64,000 nucleotides of DNA from Fen-1258 sp964441505 (GTDB lineage Bacteria; Bacteroidota; Ignavibacteria; Ignavibacteriales; Melioribacteraceae). The translations under genes and the position numbers were made by a program. The stretch is from contig CAYTUV010000003.1 of NCBI GenBank assembly GCA_964441505.1, positions 62,001 to 126,000 of the forward strand, written 5' to 3'. The notes beneath the pieces were generated by a model. It did no database searches and had not been told where the DNA came from. It worked only from the letters and a program-made list of their open reading frames with translations. The stretch's first letter is position 1; every line of letters starts with the position of its first letter. Shown one piece after another: positions 50,371 to 59,320 of this stretch.

Positions 50371-51024
50371 ATGAATGCATTATTTCAAATATTCCTGGGA
50401 AGTTTACTCCTTAGTTTAGTTCATGCTGCAATTCCAAGCCATTGGCTTCCCCTTATAGCTCTTGGAAAAGCGGAAAAGTGGACTGACCGGGAAACTCTAA
50501 TTATAACCGCAATAACAGGATCCGCACATACAATCAGTACAATAATCATCGGGTTTATTGTTGGTCTGGTCGGCTACAAACTTTCGGAATCATATCACTT
50601 CATCACAAAAATCATTGCCCCATTAATTTTAATAGCACTTGGGTTGATCTATTTTTTTCTGGAGTACCGTCATAGTTTAATTAAAACTTCTCACCAGCAT
50701 CATCACATTCATGTCGATGAGATAGTCCAAAAGAGGAAGAGTAAAAAATCGATAGTACTTGCTTTAAGTATTGCGATGTTTTTCTCTCCCTGTCTTGAAA
50801 TAGAAATTTATTACTTCACGGCAAGCAGACTTGGCTGGATGGGAATAGTGATGGTGTCGGTTGTTTATTTCTTTGTAACAGTCTTCGGGATGATGTTCCT
50901 TGTTCACTTCGCATCTAAGGGTGTTCGTAAATTAAACTGGCATTTTCTTGAGCATCATGATAAACTGATCAGCGGAATTGTGCTTCTACTGGTTGGTTTG
51001 CTTGCGTTTTTTGTAGAATACTAA
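50371..51024 (+). CDS. Polytopic membrane protein, NicO/RcnA- or DsbD-like
   Basis: 217 residues with six hydrophobic segments. The first helix has 'LVHAAIPSHWLPLIALGKAE' and the second 'TGSAHTISTIIIGFIVG'. Paired histidines at helix starts recall the H-x4-D/G motifs of nickel/cobalt exporters (NicO/RcnA) and of DsbD-type transporters. A histidine-rich loop 'HQHHHIHVDE' separates the two halves and would fit metal handling. 'MFFSPCLEIEIYYF' has a proline-cysteine pair in a helix, as DsbD-like proteins do. Converges with the SIR2-like gene across 3 bp. Exact function open. Confidence 0.6.
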   Translation: MNALFQIFLGSLLLSLVHAAIPSHWLPLIALGKAEKWTDRETLIITAITGSAHTISTIIIGFIVGLVGYKLSESYHFITKIIAPLILIALGLIYFFLEYRHSLIKTSHQHHHIHVDEIVQKRKSKKSIVLALSIAMFFSPCLEIEIYYFTASRLGWMGIVMVSVVYFFVTVFGMMFLVHFASKGVRKLNWHFLEHHDKLISGIVLLLVGLLAFFVEY

Positions 51025-51027
51025 AAA

Positions 51028-51948
51028 TTAGGTCAGACTATATCTCTCATTGAATAATTTTAGTATATCATAATCTTGGTAAAGATTGTGTCTCTGAAGA
51101 GTATTATTAGAATCATTAACTGCTTTCTGTATTTGAATATTCCCAAGTCCCAAAGCTGTCCCACCTACATATCTGCCTCCCTTATTCCCGCTTAAACTTA
51201 GTCTCTTAAGATTAAGTGGGTGATAACCAAAACCGAGAAATAGTACTGTCTCAGCATATTCGATAGCACTAATTGCTCTCTCAAATTCATGCAGTTTGAA
51301 ATCAGTCTCATAAATTATTTTTATTCCATTAGCTGCTTCTTTAATTCTTTCTGGGTCTAATCCATTCATATATTCTACCTTTTTATCAGCACCTTCTATG
51401 CTTTGCCAGGGAAGATAACCCAATTGACCATGTAAGTGGATAATATTGAGTTTTGACAAATGTTGTGCAACTTCATTTTCTTCAGCACCAAATTGATTTT
51501 TCAACGCAAGAAATAAATATTGTTCCAAAGATCTATCATAATTGAAAGTAATAATGGTAAGACTATTATTAATAGCTAAATGGTCTAATGATACATCCTC
51601 TGTTAAAGATTGTACTAAAATTTTATACCAATCTCTTGAACTCTGGAATGAAAATAGATTTTGCGCATTTTCGTAAGCGAGTAACGATTTTGCAATTAAG
51701 AGCTTTCCTATTTTAGTAAACTCTTCTCTTTTTCCAAGAAACTCATCTATTGAATACGTACCTGAATAATAAAATGAGTTAAAAAATTCCACAACTTGAT
51801 TAATCTCAACATCTAATTCAGTAGAATCTCTCAAAGTAAAATTTTTTGCGAGACTCAATATTTTCAAACGTAAATCCTCGGTTGTTGGAAAATTATAGGG
51901 CAAGCTTGCACCTGCCCCAAGAACTAATACTGTTTTATGCTTGATCAT
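51028..51948 (-). CDS. SIR2-like domain protein, possible defence NADase
   Basis: 306 residues. 'VLVLGAGASLPYNFPTTEDL' is the nucleotide-binding start of SIR2-like (SIR2_2) domains. 'IITFNYDRSLEQYLF' supplies the conserved Asn-Tyr-Asp, 'NIIHLHGQLGY' the catalytic histidine region, and 'VLFLGFGYHPLNL' the late Rossmann strand. Related domains are NAD-cleaving effectors in anti-phage systems such as Thoeris and DSR, but most single-gene members are uncharacterised. No partner defence gene adjoins. It overlaps nothing and starts 18 bp upstream of the S46 peptidase 3' end. Lies next to the decayed IS. Confidence 0.8.
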   Translation of the reverse strand: MIKHKTVLVLGAGASLPYNFPTTEDLRLKILSLAKNFTLRDSTELDVEINQVVEFFNSFYYSGTYSIDEFLGKREEFTKIGKLLIAKSLLAYENAQNLFSFQSSRDWYKILVQSLTEDVSLDHLAINNSLTIITFNYDRSLEQYLFLALKNQFGAEENEVAQHLSKLNIIHLHGQLGYLPWQSIEGADKKVEYMNGLDPERIKEAANGIKIIYETDFKLHEFERAISAIEYAETVLFLGFGYHPLNLKRLSLSGNKGGRYVGGTALGLGNIQIQKAVNDSNNTLQRHNLYQDYDILKLFNERYSLT

Positions 51949-51965
51949 ATAAGTTCGTTTTTGTT

Positions 51966-54152
51966 TTACAGTCCAATTTCTTTTAACAAATTATCAGCAC
52001 CGCCTATCTTATCCATCACCCATAAAACGTAACGGATGTCAACTCCTATCGATCGGCTGTACGTTTCATTCCAGGCAAAGTCATTTATCGTTGCTTCATA
52101 TGCGCGGTCAAAATTAACACCTATCAAATTTCCGTATGCATCTAAAACGGGACTGCCGGAATTTCCGCCTGTGGTATCCATGTTGTAAAGAAGCGCAACA
52201 GGAAGTTTACCTGTCTTTTTACTGATGTGTGTTCCGAAATCTTTTTTGTTGTAAGCAGCACGGAGTTTATCGGGTATAACAAAATCTTCAGAACCGGTTG
52301 AGGCTTTTTCAATTACACCATCGATTGATGTGAAAGGTTCATAATAAACAGCATCGGCCGGATTATACCCTTTAATGTAACCGTAGGTGAGGCGCAGAGT
52401 ACTGTTAGCGTCAGGTATAAAGTTGGTGTTCTTCCATTTCATCTTAACGTCAACAAGATCACCGTATAGTATATTTAGTCTACCTTCGTTTTTTTGATTT
52501 TCCTTGTCACTCACTTGACTTTGCATTTTTATTTTTTTTGCAAATATGAAAAGCGGTTCCTGCATTGCAGCAATTTCTTGTGGGGATTTCTTCAAGAGCG
52601 AATTGAAATATTCTTTATCCCTTAATTTAGAATTTGCCACATTATTCGAAACAAACTCCTGAAACGTCTCTTCAGGATTGATTCCATTCCCTTCCAGAAT
52701 TTCGTCAACAGCAAGAATACGAGACAATTCCTTGAGTCCGTTTGCGTCCATCAGCATTTTCATCAACATGGTCTCTTCAAATTCCACGTTGTAATTTTGT
52801 CTTGTGGCGTCTAAACGGCCAAGGGTCTGTTGTAAATTTTTCTCCTGATAAGCTGTAATCCTTTCGGCATCGGGTTTCTGCAGTTCCTCGGTATAGGAAA
52901 GAATAAAATTTGCCAGTGAGAGAGTTGGGCTGAAAGCGTTTATCTGTCTCAGCCACAGATCAGATTGTGCATTTCGATTTATATTCTCAAATACATTGTG
53001 AATTTCTTCCAATAAATTTCCATACTTCATTTTTAATTGCTGATCGGAATTGATGAATTGCTGAAGTTGTTTCTCTTCTTCTTGCTTCTGTGCAATGAGG
53101 TTAATTTTCTTCAATCCTTTAATCTTACCCTGATAATTTTTCATTGTGTTGGCCAATCCTTTTATACGATTGGCGAAAGCCAGAGTAAGTTGTTTATCGC
53201 CCGCGCTGATCTCCTCCATAGTTTCAATAGCATATTGGTAGAGATTAGAGACGTAGGGAAGAAGATAATCCAACTGATATTTCATGTATTGGGATGGGCG
53301 GTGGCGGTATGTTCTTCCAGGATAACCAAGCTGAAAAGCAAAATCTCCCTCTTCAACTCCGTTTGGATTTATCTTTAAAAACTTTTTTGGCGTGAATGGG
53401 ACGTTCTCTTTTGAATATGTTGCCGCCTTGCCATCGGGTGATACATAAGCGCGCATGATTGAAAAATCACCCGTGTGACGCGGCCAAACCCAATTATCTG
53501 TCTCTCCTCCAAAATTACCGATTGACTGAGGAGGTGCAAACACAAGGCGGACGTCGCGAATTACTCGGTATTTAAATAACACATATGTTTTTCCGGCAAA
53601 CATCTCAGAAACATCAGCAACAATTGATTCTTTTTCATTTGTCGCTGCATCGGAAAGTTCTTTAATTTTTTTTGCGATTGCTTTCGTTCTCTCCACCGGA
53701 TCGGAAACGTTTTGAATTGCTGCTAGAATTATTTCAGATACATCCTGATATGACTCGGTGATGCGGCAGGTATATCCTTGTGATGGAATTTCTTCGGCTT
53801 GCGTCTTTGCATAAAAACCATTTTCCAGGTAATTCTTTTCAACAGTACTTGCATGTGTAATTGCACCGAAAGCACAATGATGATTTGTGATTATTAATCC
53901 ATTGTTGGATATGAATGAGCCTGTGCAGCCACTGAGCTGAACCAAAGCATCAACCAAACTAATTCCGTCTGGATTGTAAACTTCCTTTGTATCAATCTTT
54001 AAACCTGCTTTTTGAAGATCAATTTTGTCTATTTCACTTAAAGGATACATCCCTTCTTCTGGAGATGCGGGAATCATACCAAGAATAAACGTAAGTATAA
54101 ATGTGAAGATGATAAGTTTGGCAGATCGGAGTAACCAATTGTCCTGTTTCAT
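51966..54152 (-). CDS. S46 dipeptidyl-peptidase, DPP11-like specificity
   Basis: 728 residues with a signal anchor or peptide (about 8-28). Chymotrypsin-like triad: histidine in 'ITNHHCAFGA' (91 or 92), D228 in 'WPRHTGDF', S665 in 'GGNSGSP'. S46 enzymes release N-terminal dipeptides in the periplasm of Bacteroidota-type bacteria. In characterised members the residue 18 after the catalytic Ser sets specificity: Arg in DPP11 (acidic P1), Gly in DPP7. Here it is R683 ('GVNFDRAYE'), so Asp/Glu preference is predicted. Supports a peptide-scavenging lifestyle together with the M3 peptidase at 3779. Confidence 0.93.
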   Translation of the reverse strand: MKQDNWLLRSAKLIIFTFILTFILGMIPASPEEGMYPLSEIDKIDLQKAGLKIDTKEVYNPDGISLVDALVQLSGCTGSFISNNGLIITNHHCAFGAITHASTVEKNYLENGFYAKTQAEEIPSQGYTCRITESYQDVSEIILAAIQNVSDPVERTKAIAKKIKELSDAATNEKESIVADVSEMFAGKTYVLFKYRVIRDVRLVFAPPQSIGNFGGETDNWVWPRHTGDFSIMRAYVSPDGKAATYSKENVPFTPKKFLKINPNGVEEGDFAFQLGYPGRTYRHRPSQYMKYQLDYLLPYVSNLYQYAIETMEEISAGDKQLTLAFANRIKGLANTMKNYQGKIKGLKKINLIAQKQEEEKQLQQFINSDQQLKMKYGNLLEEIHNVFENINRNAQSDLWLRQINAFSPTLSLANFILSYTEELQKPDAERITAYQEKNLQQTLGRLDATRQNYNVEFEETMLMKMLMDANGLKELSRILAVDEILEGNGINPEETFQEFVSNNVANSKLRDKEYFNSLLKKSPQEIAAMQEPLFIFAKKIKMQSQVSDKENQKNEGRLNILYGDLVDVKMKWKNTNFIPDANSTLRLTYGYIKGYNPADAVYYEPFTSIDGVIEKASTGSEDFVIPDKLRAAYNKKDFGTHISKKTGKLPVALLYNMDTTGGNSGSPVLDAYGNLIGVNFDRAYEATINDFAWNETYSRSIGVDIRYVLWVMDKIGGADNLLKEIGL

Positions 54153-54255
54153 AAACTCTCCTAATAGGTTAATTCAAAAATAGTATAATGCAAACTGAAT
54201 TCGAAATAAAGATGAGATAGATGTGTTAATTAAGGTTTACGTGAGTCTCAATGAA

Positions 54256-55431
54256 TCAGTTTGAAGTGGGACTAAGCGGTAGAGAAATTGTGAAGACCGT
54301 GTTATCGGTTTCGTTCGATACAAAGCTCACTTTACCTTTGAGGTATTGTTCAACTATGAGTTTAACGCTGTAAAGTCCTATTCCTCTTCCTTTGCTTTGT
54401 TTGGTGCTAAACGACCTTTGGAAAAGCTGCAACTGAATTGATGGAGGAATTACTTTGTTATTTGATATGCTGAACAGAACATGGTTGGAATTGTGAGAAG
54501 CATAGATTTTTACTACATCATCAATTCCGGAAGCTTCTAATGCATTTTTGAAAAGATTGCTGAGAGAGCGGACCAGTAAAGTAGTATCTGTGGCGAATTC
54601 TAAATCCTCAGCCAGCTTTTCTCTCTCCAGATATTTTCCAATTGCCAGTTCGTGATTCTTATAGAGATCAAAAACAGATGAAATAATTTTACTGATTGAA
54701 GTCATTTTAAATTGTGGATTAAGGACTCCATCTTCGGCCATTCTCAACTCACGTTGAGAAATGATTTCATTGAGCAACTGTTTAGAAGTTTCTCTGATGA
54801 CCGAAGTCAATTCTACTTTTTCGTGGACTGTTTCTGCGTCTGGTAGCAGATCGGCAATTCCGCTTAGGGCACCCGCTGTGTTTAAGACATCATGAAAAAA
54901 AATTCTTTCAAGAGCTTCCCGCCGTTTTTCGTTTGAAGTGTCCCGGATTGCAAAGATTGTATATACTTTGTCATAGATGTTTAACGGCTGAGTGTGTATA
55001 AATAAATCGAGAGATCTTTCGGTTCCATCGGCATTGGTGGTTAGTCTGCACTCTTCCTCAGAGGAGCTCGCTGATTTGTTTGTAGCCTTGATGGATTTTG
55101 CCGTACCGCATTCAGCACATGCTCTGGTGGTTCCACATCCATAAATACTGTCTTCATGATGAATGCACTGAATTGCTTCCCCAAATCTTTTCCCGATTAT
55201 TGCGGTATATCCTCTGGCATTGAATGCATCTAATGCTTTTGAATTGCATGCAACTATCTGGCGGTAATTATTTATAATCACGGCAACTTCCGGATAACCT
55301 TCGAGCAGTTGCTTTACAACGGTATTGCCTTCAAAAAGAGAGATCTCCCCGAGAATATTATCTTCAGAATCCCTCTCAGGAGAATCAAAAAAAGTTTTTT
55401 TTGGATTCTCTGAATTTATGTTCTTATTCAA
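54256..55431 (-). CDS. Cytosolic PAS histidine kinase with cysteine cluster
   Basis: About 391 residues from a TTG at 55431 that has 'ggaag' at RBS distance; another TTG six codons upstream lacks one. No membrane helices. A PAS domain (about 40-180) contains a cysteine-rich insert with cysteines spaced as C-x9-C-x6-C-x2-C ('GCGTTRACAECG'), which could bind Fe-S or zinc. The phospho-acceptor helix is 'RIFFHDVLNTAGALSG', followed by an ATPase with 'NLFKNALEAS' (N-box) and 'GRGIGLYSVKLI'. The canonical DxGxG G1 box is replaced by 'FSISNNKVIPPSI', as in some HATPase families. The 5' end overlaps the barrel gene. No partner regulator adjacent. Confidence 0.87.
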   Translation of the reverse strand: MNKNINSENPKKTFFDSPERDSEDNILGEISLFEGNTVVKQLLEGYPEVAVIINNYRQIVACNSKALDAFNARGYTAIIGKRFGEAIQCIHHEDSIYGCGTTRACAECGTAKSIKATNKSASSSEEECRLTTNADGTERSLDLFIHTQPLNIYDKVYTIFAIRDTSNEKRREALERIFFHDVLNTAGALSGIADLLPDAETVHEKVELTSVIRETSKQLLNEIISQRELRMAEDGVLNPQFKMTSISKIISSVFDLYKNHELAIGKYLEREKLAEDLEFATDTTLLVRSLSNLFKNALEASGIDDVVKIYASHNSNHVLFSISNNKVIPPSIQLQLFQRSFSTKQSKGRGIGLYSVKLIVEQYLKGKVSFVSNETDNTVFTISLPLSPTSN

Positions 55432-55891
55432 AAAAATATCTTCCGCCAATTGCTAAATCAAGTTGTAAAGAAGTTTTAGGGAACAAATTGAACACCGGAG
55501 CCAATTCTACAAACAAATCTATCGATAAAGAATGATGCATCCAGAGTATTCCTACAACACCCCGTGCGCCAAGCGTATTCCCATCTTTGTTGCCGAAATG
55601 GATTCTTCCTCCGAATCCATAATAAACCGGAAACCGAGCTTCAGCTCTTACTATATTGAAGCGATGGAAGAGATAATCAGCATGCAAGGATAAAGTATTA
55701 TCAGGATGCACGAATGAATACGCCAACCCGAAATCAACCGCGTGATTATCATCGAGCCAATACTTCCCGCTAAAACCGGACGGCTCGCCAAGGATCACTC
55801 CAAGTCCAAATCCTCTATCCTGAGAAAAAGTTTTGAAATGTGTTAATGAAAACAGGACAATGATCATAAAAAATACTTTCCTTACAACCAT
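55424..55891 (-). CDS. Small outer-membrane beta-barrel protein, unknown function
   Basis: 155 residues with a signal peptide (1-23). 'GLGVILGEPSGFSGKYWLDD' at the mature N-terminus and a C-terminal strand ending in aromatic residues (GGRYFFE) suggest a small 6-8-strand outer-membrane barrel. Similar proteins starting with GLG-x-GEPTG-SGK occur in spirochetes and Bacteroidota and are uncharacterised as far as I recall. The stop codon lies inside the start of the PAS kinase gene, so the two are translationally coupled. Confidence 0.7.
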   Translation of the reverse strand: MVVRKVFFMIIVLFSLTHFKTFSQDRGFGLGVILGEPSGFSGKYWLDDNHAVDFGLAYSFVHPDNTLSLHADYLFHRFNIVRAEARFPVYYGFGGRIHFGNKDGNTLGARGVVGILWMHHSLSIDLFVELAPVFNLFPKTSLQLDLAIGGRYFFE

Positions 55892-56039
55892 TCCGGGCCT
55901 CTCATTTTTTTATTTTCCAGCTAAACAAATATAGATAAAAATTACAACCCAAATTTTCCTCTCAATAAATCTATTTCTACAATAATATTGTCGAATATGA
56001 TTAAATTTAGTTTAGTCGTTCTTCACAATAGAGGATTCA

Positions 56040-57545
56040 ATGAAGGAATTTCAAGCTGGTTCAGATATAACTAAGTTGATAGAAGAATACTCTTCTCCAC
56101 TCTTTAGTAATAACAAAGAGACAGCAATAATACTTGCGGCCGGACATGGTAAACGAATCAAGTCGCAAACATCCAAAATGCTTCACAAAATCTGGGAGAT
56201 ACCAACTGTTGAACGGGTCTGCAAAGCCTGTCAAGAAGGACTCCCCGGATCGAATGTAATAATTGTTGTTGGAATAAAGGCAGATGAGGTTGTCAAAACT
56301 GTAGGAAAGAAAAAATCGGTTTCTTATGCTTATCAGGAAGTTCAGAACGGTACCGGTCATGCTGTCCAAATAGCTCTCAAAAATATTGTAGATAATAATT
56401 ATGACGGCACAGTTTTTATCTTTCCCGGAGATATGGGGTTGATAAACAGAGAGACAATTCAATTCTTTAAAAAGGAGTTTGTTAAATCTTCCGCTGATAT
56501 GATGGTGCTAACAGGAATTTTTGACGGTCCGACAGAGGAGAATTATTACGGAAGAATTCTCCGTGTTCCCAAAACAGATTCTCAAAAGGTTAGTGCGGTA
56601 GATGATGGGAAAGTAATCGAGATCCTTGAATACAAAGACATATTGAATATTGATTTGAATAATTCCTACATGACAAGTTACAGGAAGAAAGAGTATAAAT
56701 TTTCACGTAAACAGCTTCTGGAAAACCCGGAATTCAATTCAGGGGTTTATGCCTTCAAATATAAACCGCTTGCAGAACTCATTCAGAAAATTGAAAGTAA
56801 TAACGTCCAGGGCGAAATATATCTTACCGATCTTATCGGTCTTTTCAATAAGAATGGATATTCCGTTGAAGCGGTCAGTCCTAAAGATCAATATGTACTC
56901 ATGGGATTCAACAACAAATCAGTTTTGAAAGAGATGGAATCCATCGCCCGGAAATTGGTATATGATAAATTGAAAGATATAGTAATAATCGATGATCCGG
57001 ACGACTTCTTTATAGATGAAAATGTTGTTGAAGAAATTATGAAACTCGACCACCTGGGACTGCCGCTCGATATTCATATAAGTAAGGGTGTTCATATCGG
57101 CAAGGGTGTGGGACTGAACTACAATTTGAAACTTGGGAAAAATGTATTCCTTGATGGAAATATTCAGTTGGGTAAGAATGTGATACTTAATGAAAACTGC
57201 CGGCTATCATGTTTTTATGGGCAGAAGATAAGTATCGGCAACAGAGTAGAAATATTTGGCGGTAACATTATTAAAGGAAATGTAACAATAGGCGAAAATA
57301 CAAAAATTGAATCTGGAGTTCGCATTACAGGGAACGACCAGCATCCATCTGCAATTGGATCACATGTAACAATCAAAGGGCTTACATACATTTTCGGTTC
57401 TGAAGTGGACGATCATATTTCTATCGAGCACTCGGTTCTAATAAAGAAGAAAATATCCAAACCAGCTGGAGTAAAAACGGATTTATATCATGTAAAATAT
57501 ATTTTACCGGAAGCTGAAGGATTAGATGCAGTACAAGATTTATAA
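56040..57545 (+). CDS. GlmU-like nucleotidyltransferase with left-handed beta-helix
   Basis: 501 residues. Residues about 25-270 form a GlmU-type NTP-transferase: 'AIILAAGHGKRIKSQTSKML' (LAAG-x-G-x-R-x-x-S-x-x-x-K), 'VQNGTGHAV' and 'FPGDMGLI'. Residues about 345-490 are hexapeptide repeats of a left-handed beta-helix ('GKNVFLDGNIQLGKNVILNE'). The C-terminal part lacks the histidine-containing acetyltransferase site and ends differently from true GlmU, so it is probably a sugar-1-phosphate nucleotidyltransferase rather than the bifunctional GlmU. RBS 'agaggattca'. Monocistronic, followed by a terminator. Confidence 0.82.
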   Translation: MKEFQAGSDITKLIEEYSSPLFSNNKETAIILAAGHGKRIKSQTSKMLHKIWEIPTVERVCKACQEGLPGSNVIIVVGIKADEVVKTVGKKKSVSYAYQEVQNGTGHAVQIALKNIVDNNYDGTVFIFPGDMGLINRETIQFFKKEFVKSSADMMVLTGIFDGPTEENYYGRILRVPKTDSQKVSAVDDGKVIEILEYKDILNIDLNNSYMTSYRKKEYKFSRKQLLENPEFNSGVYAFKYKPLAELIQKIESNNVQGEIYLTDLIGLFNKNGYSVEAVSPKDQYVLMGFNNKSVLKEMESIARKLVYDKLKDIVIIDDPDDFFIDENVVEEIMKLDHLGLPLDIHISKGVHIGKGVGLNYNLKLGKNVFLDGNIQLGKNVILNENCRLSCFYGQKISIGNRVEIFGGNIIKGNVTIGENTKIESGVRITGNDQHPSAIGSHVTIKGLTYIFGSEVDDHISIEHSVLIKKKISKPAGVKTDLYHVKYILPEAEGLDAVQDL

Positions 57546-57550
57546 AAAAT

Positions 57551-57584
57551 AAAAAAGGCAACTCGGAAAATGAGTTACCTTTTT
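57551..57584. terminator. Bidirectional rho-independent terminator
   Basis: 'ggcaactc' and 'gagttacc' (one C-A mismatch) form a stem around loop ggaaaat, with an A-run before and a T-run after. It serves both convergent genes, the GlmU-like gene (plus) and rpsT (minus). Confidence 0.8.
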
Positions 57585-57604
57585 GAAATTCAAATCACTC
57601 AAAA

Positions 57605-57868
57605 TTATTTTACAGCGCTTAATTTATTAACGTGTTTAGCCAGAGTAGATTTTCTTCTCGCTACGGTATTCTTAGGCATTCTTCCTTTTGATGCTGTTTT
57701 ATCAAGAAAGGCAACTGCTTCTTTTAAAATTTCCTGAGCTTTAGTCGGATCTTTTTCATCCACAACTTTTTTGGTAAGCGTTTTTACTTTTGATAAAGCC
57801 GCTTTATTTCTCTCTGCTCTTTTTTTGGTAGATCGAACTCGCTTTTTTGCTGATTTGTGCTGCGCCAT
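57605..57868 (-). CDS. rpsT: 30S ribosomal protein S20
   Basis: 87 residues, lysine/arginine-rich and helical, starting MAQHKSAKKRVRSTKKRAE, which matches the S20 N-terminus (A-x-x-K-S-A-K-K-R). It continues 'RNKAALSKVKTLTKK', and 'KGRMPKNTVARRKSTL' is the conserved C-terminal block. Binds 16S rRNA early in 30S assembly. Single gene with its own terminator. Confidence 0.96.
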   Translation of the reverse strand: MAQHKSAKKRVRSTKKRAERNKAALSKVKTLTKKVVDEKDPTKAQEILKEAVAFLDKTASKGRMPKNTVARRKSTLAKHVNKLSAVK

Positions 57869-58007
57869 TAATAAAACCTTATTTTGTTAAAAAACGTGAG
57901 TAAATATAGCACTCAAGCCGTAAAAATCAAACTGAGATCGAGATAAACTTTATTCTCAAAGGCGTTGTTGTTATCTTTGCCCCGCCAATGCTGCAATTAT
58001 CCTTAAA

Positions 58008-58655
58008 ATGAGAGAAATGATAAAGATCAACGAAATATATTACTCGGTTCAGGGAGAAAGCTCAAAGGCAGGGCTTCCAACGGTTTTTGTCCGATTGACC
58101 TACTGTAATCTGCGCTGCAGCTATTGCGATACTGAATATGCATTTCACGACGGCCAGGAAATGACGATTGATGCAATCATTGAGGAGGTAAAAAAATATG
58201 AGTGCAATCTGGTTGAAATTACCGGGGGTGAGCCATTATTTCAAAGTGAATCTCTTGAATTGATGAAGCGGCTCTGCGATAACGGTTATGAGGTAATGCT
58301 CGAAACAGGCGGAAGTCTTCCAATTAAAAATATTGACAAACGGGTAATGATAATATTGGATCTGAAATGTCCATCAAGTAATATGATGAAAAAGAATCTC
58401 TACGAAAATCTGGATTTTATTAAACCGAGTGATGAGATAAAATTTGTACTTGGAAACCGTGAAGATTATGAGTGGGCGAAGGAGATCATTAACAGATATA
58501 GATTGACCGAAAAATGTTCACTCTTGTTTTCGGTTGTCTTTGGAAAACTTGCGCCGGTTCAACTTGTCGAGTGGATTTTGGAAGATAAATTAAAAGTCAG
58601 GTATCAATTACAGATGCATAAAATAATTTGGGAACCAACTACTAAAGGTGTTTGA
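58008..58655 (+). CDS. queE: 7-carboxy-7-deazaguanine synthase
   Basis: Radical-SAM enzyme making the deazapurine ring from 6-carboxytetrahydropterin in queuosine synthesis. 215 residues. 'EIYYSVQGESSKAGLPTVFV' and the cluster motif 'CNLRCSYCDTEYAF' (C-x3-C-x2-C) are typical; 'EITGGEPLFQ' is the SAM-binding glycine motif. The ATG three codons in (58017) would give the usual MIKINEIYYS start and is about as likely. Its stop codon overlaps the queD start. Confidence 0.94.
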   Translation: MREMIKINEIYYSVQGESSKAGLPTVFVRLTYCNLRCSYCDTEYAFHDGQEMTIDAIIEEVKKYECNLVEITGGEPLFQSESLELMKRLCDNGYEVMLETGGSLPIKNIDKRVMIILDLKCPSSNMMKKNLYENLDFIKPSDEIKFVLGNREDYEWAKEIINRYRLTEKCSLLFSVVFGKLAPVQLVEWILEDKLKVRYQLQMHKIIWEPTTKGV

Positions 58656-59068
58656 TGAAGATCGCTAAAGAATTTCAATGGGAGATGGGTCATCGGTTGC
58701 CGTTTCATAAAGGAAAATGCAAAAACTTACACGGACATTCATACAAGTGTATGGTTGAATTCACAGGGGATCCCGATTCTAACGGAATGGTGATAGATTA
58801 TTTTGATGTCAAGAAAGTAATCGGTCCGATAATCAATGAACTTGATCACTCATTTATGGTATGTAAGGATGATAAAGAGGTGATAGAAGTTCTTGAAAAA
58901 TTGAATTCACAAAAAGTTATTGTTGATTTTGAAACGACAGCTGAAAATATTTGTTTTTACCTGCTTAAAAAAATAAAATTGATAAAACTACCCCAAAACA
59001 TTCAAGCTATTAAAGTCCGGGTGTTCGAGACAGAGAATACTTATGCTGAGGAGGAAACCAATATTTGA
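58655..59068 (+). CDS. queD: 6-carboxytetrahydropterin synthase
   Basis: 137 residues from the ATG at 58655, which overlaps the queE stop codon. A TTG one codon upstream is in frame but unnecessary. Converts dihydroneopterin triphosphate to 6-carboxytetrahydropterin. Zinc histidines are seen in 'WEMGHRLPFH' and 'KNLHGHSYKC', the catalytic cysteine in 'GKCKNLHGH', and 'DHSF' and 'TAENI' follow as in the family. QueC and FolE are not nearby, so the pathway is split. Confidence 0.94.
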   Translation: MKIAKEFQWEMGHRLPFHKGKCKNLHGHSYKCMVEFTGDPDSNGMVIDYFDVKKVIGPIINELDHSFMVCKDDKEVIEVLEKLNSQKVIVDFETTAENICFYLLKKIKLIKLPQNIQAIKVRVFETENTYAEEETNI

Positions 59069-59320
59069 TCAGTGATTGAAGCTGTCCGCAACCAAATCGT
59101 AAGCATTTTCTATCCATTATGTTATTTCTCCAGAATTATATTATCATATCTCACAGCAGCAACTACGAGAGTACTTTTCCTAAAAATTATAACAAAAATC
59201 CCCACAAATAAAATTGTTAAACGAATTAAAATTTTCTTTGCTATTTTCTAATAATTTATTAAGTTACTAGTGTATCAAACGTTTCAAAAATACAAAACAG
59301 AGAATTCAAAAGGAATGACC
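59069..59320. other. Intergenic region before the thiolase operon
   Basis: About 250 bp, AT-rich, with no supported gene. It should contain the promoter of the 59321-64000 operon. The open frame from 59270 reads into the thiolase but begins with a GTG lacking an RBS. 'aaaggaatgacc' just before 59321 is the RBS. Confidence 0.4.

Noticed and set aside
56040..57545. Bifunctional glmU
   Set aside because: The nucleotidyltransferase half fits, but the acetyltransferase active-site histidine region and C-terminal tail of GlmU are absent.
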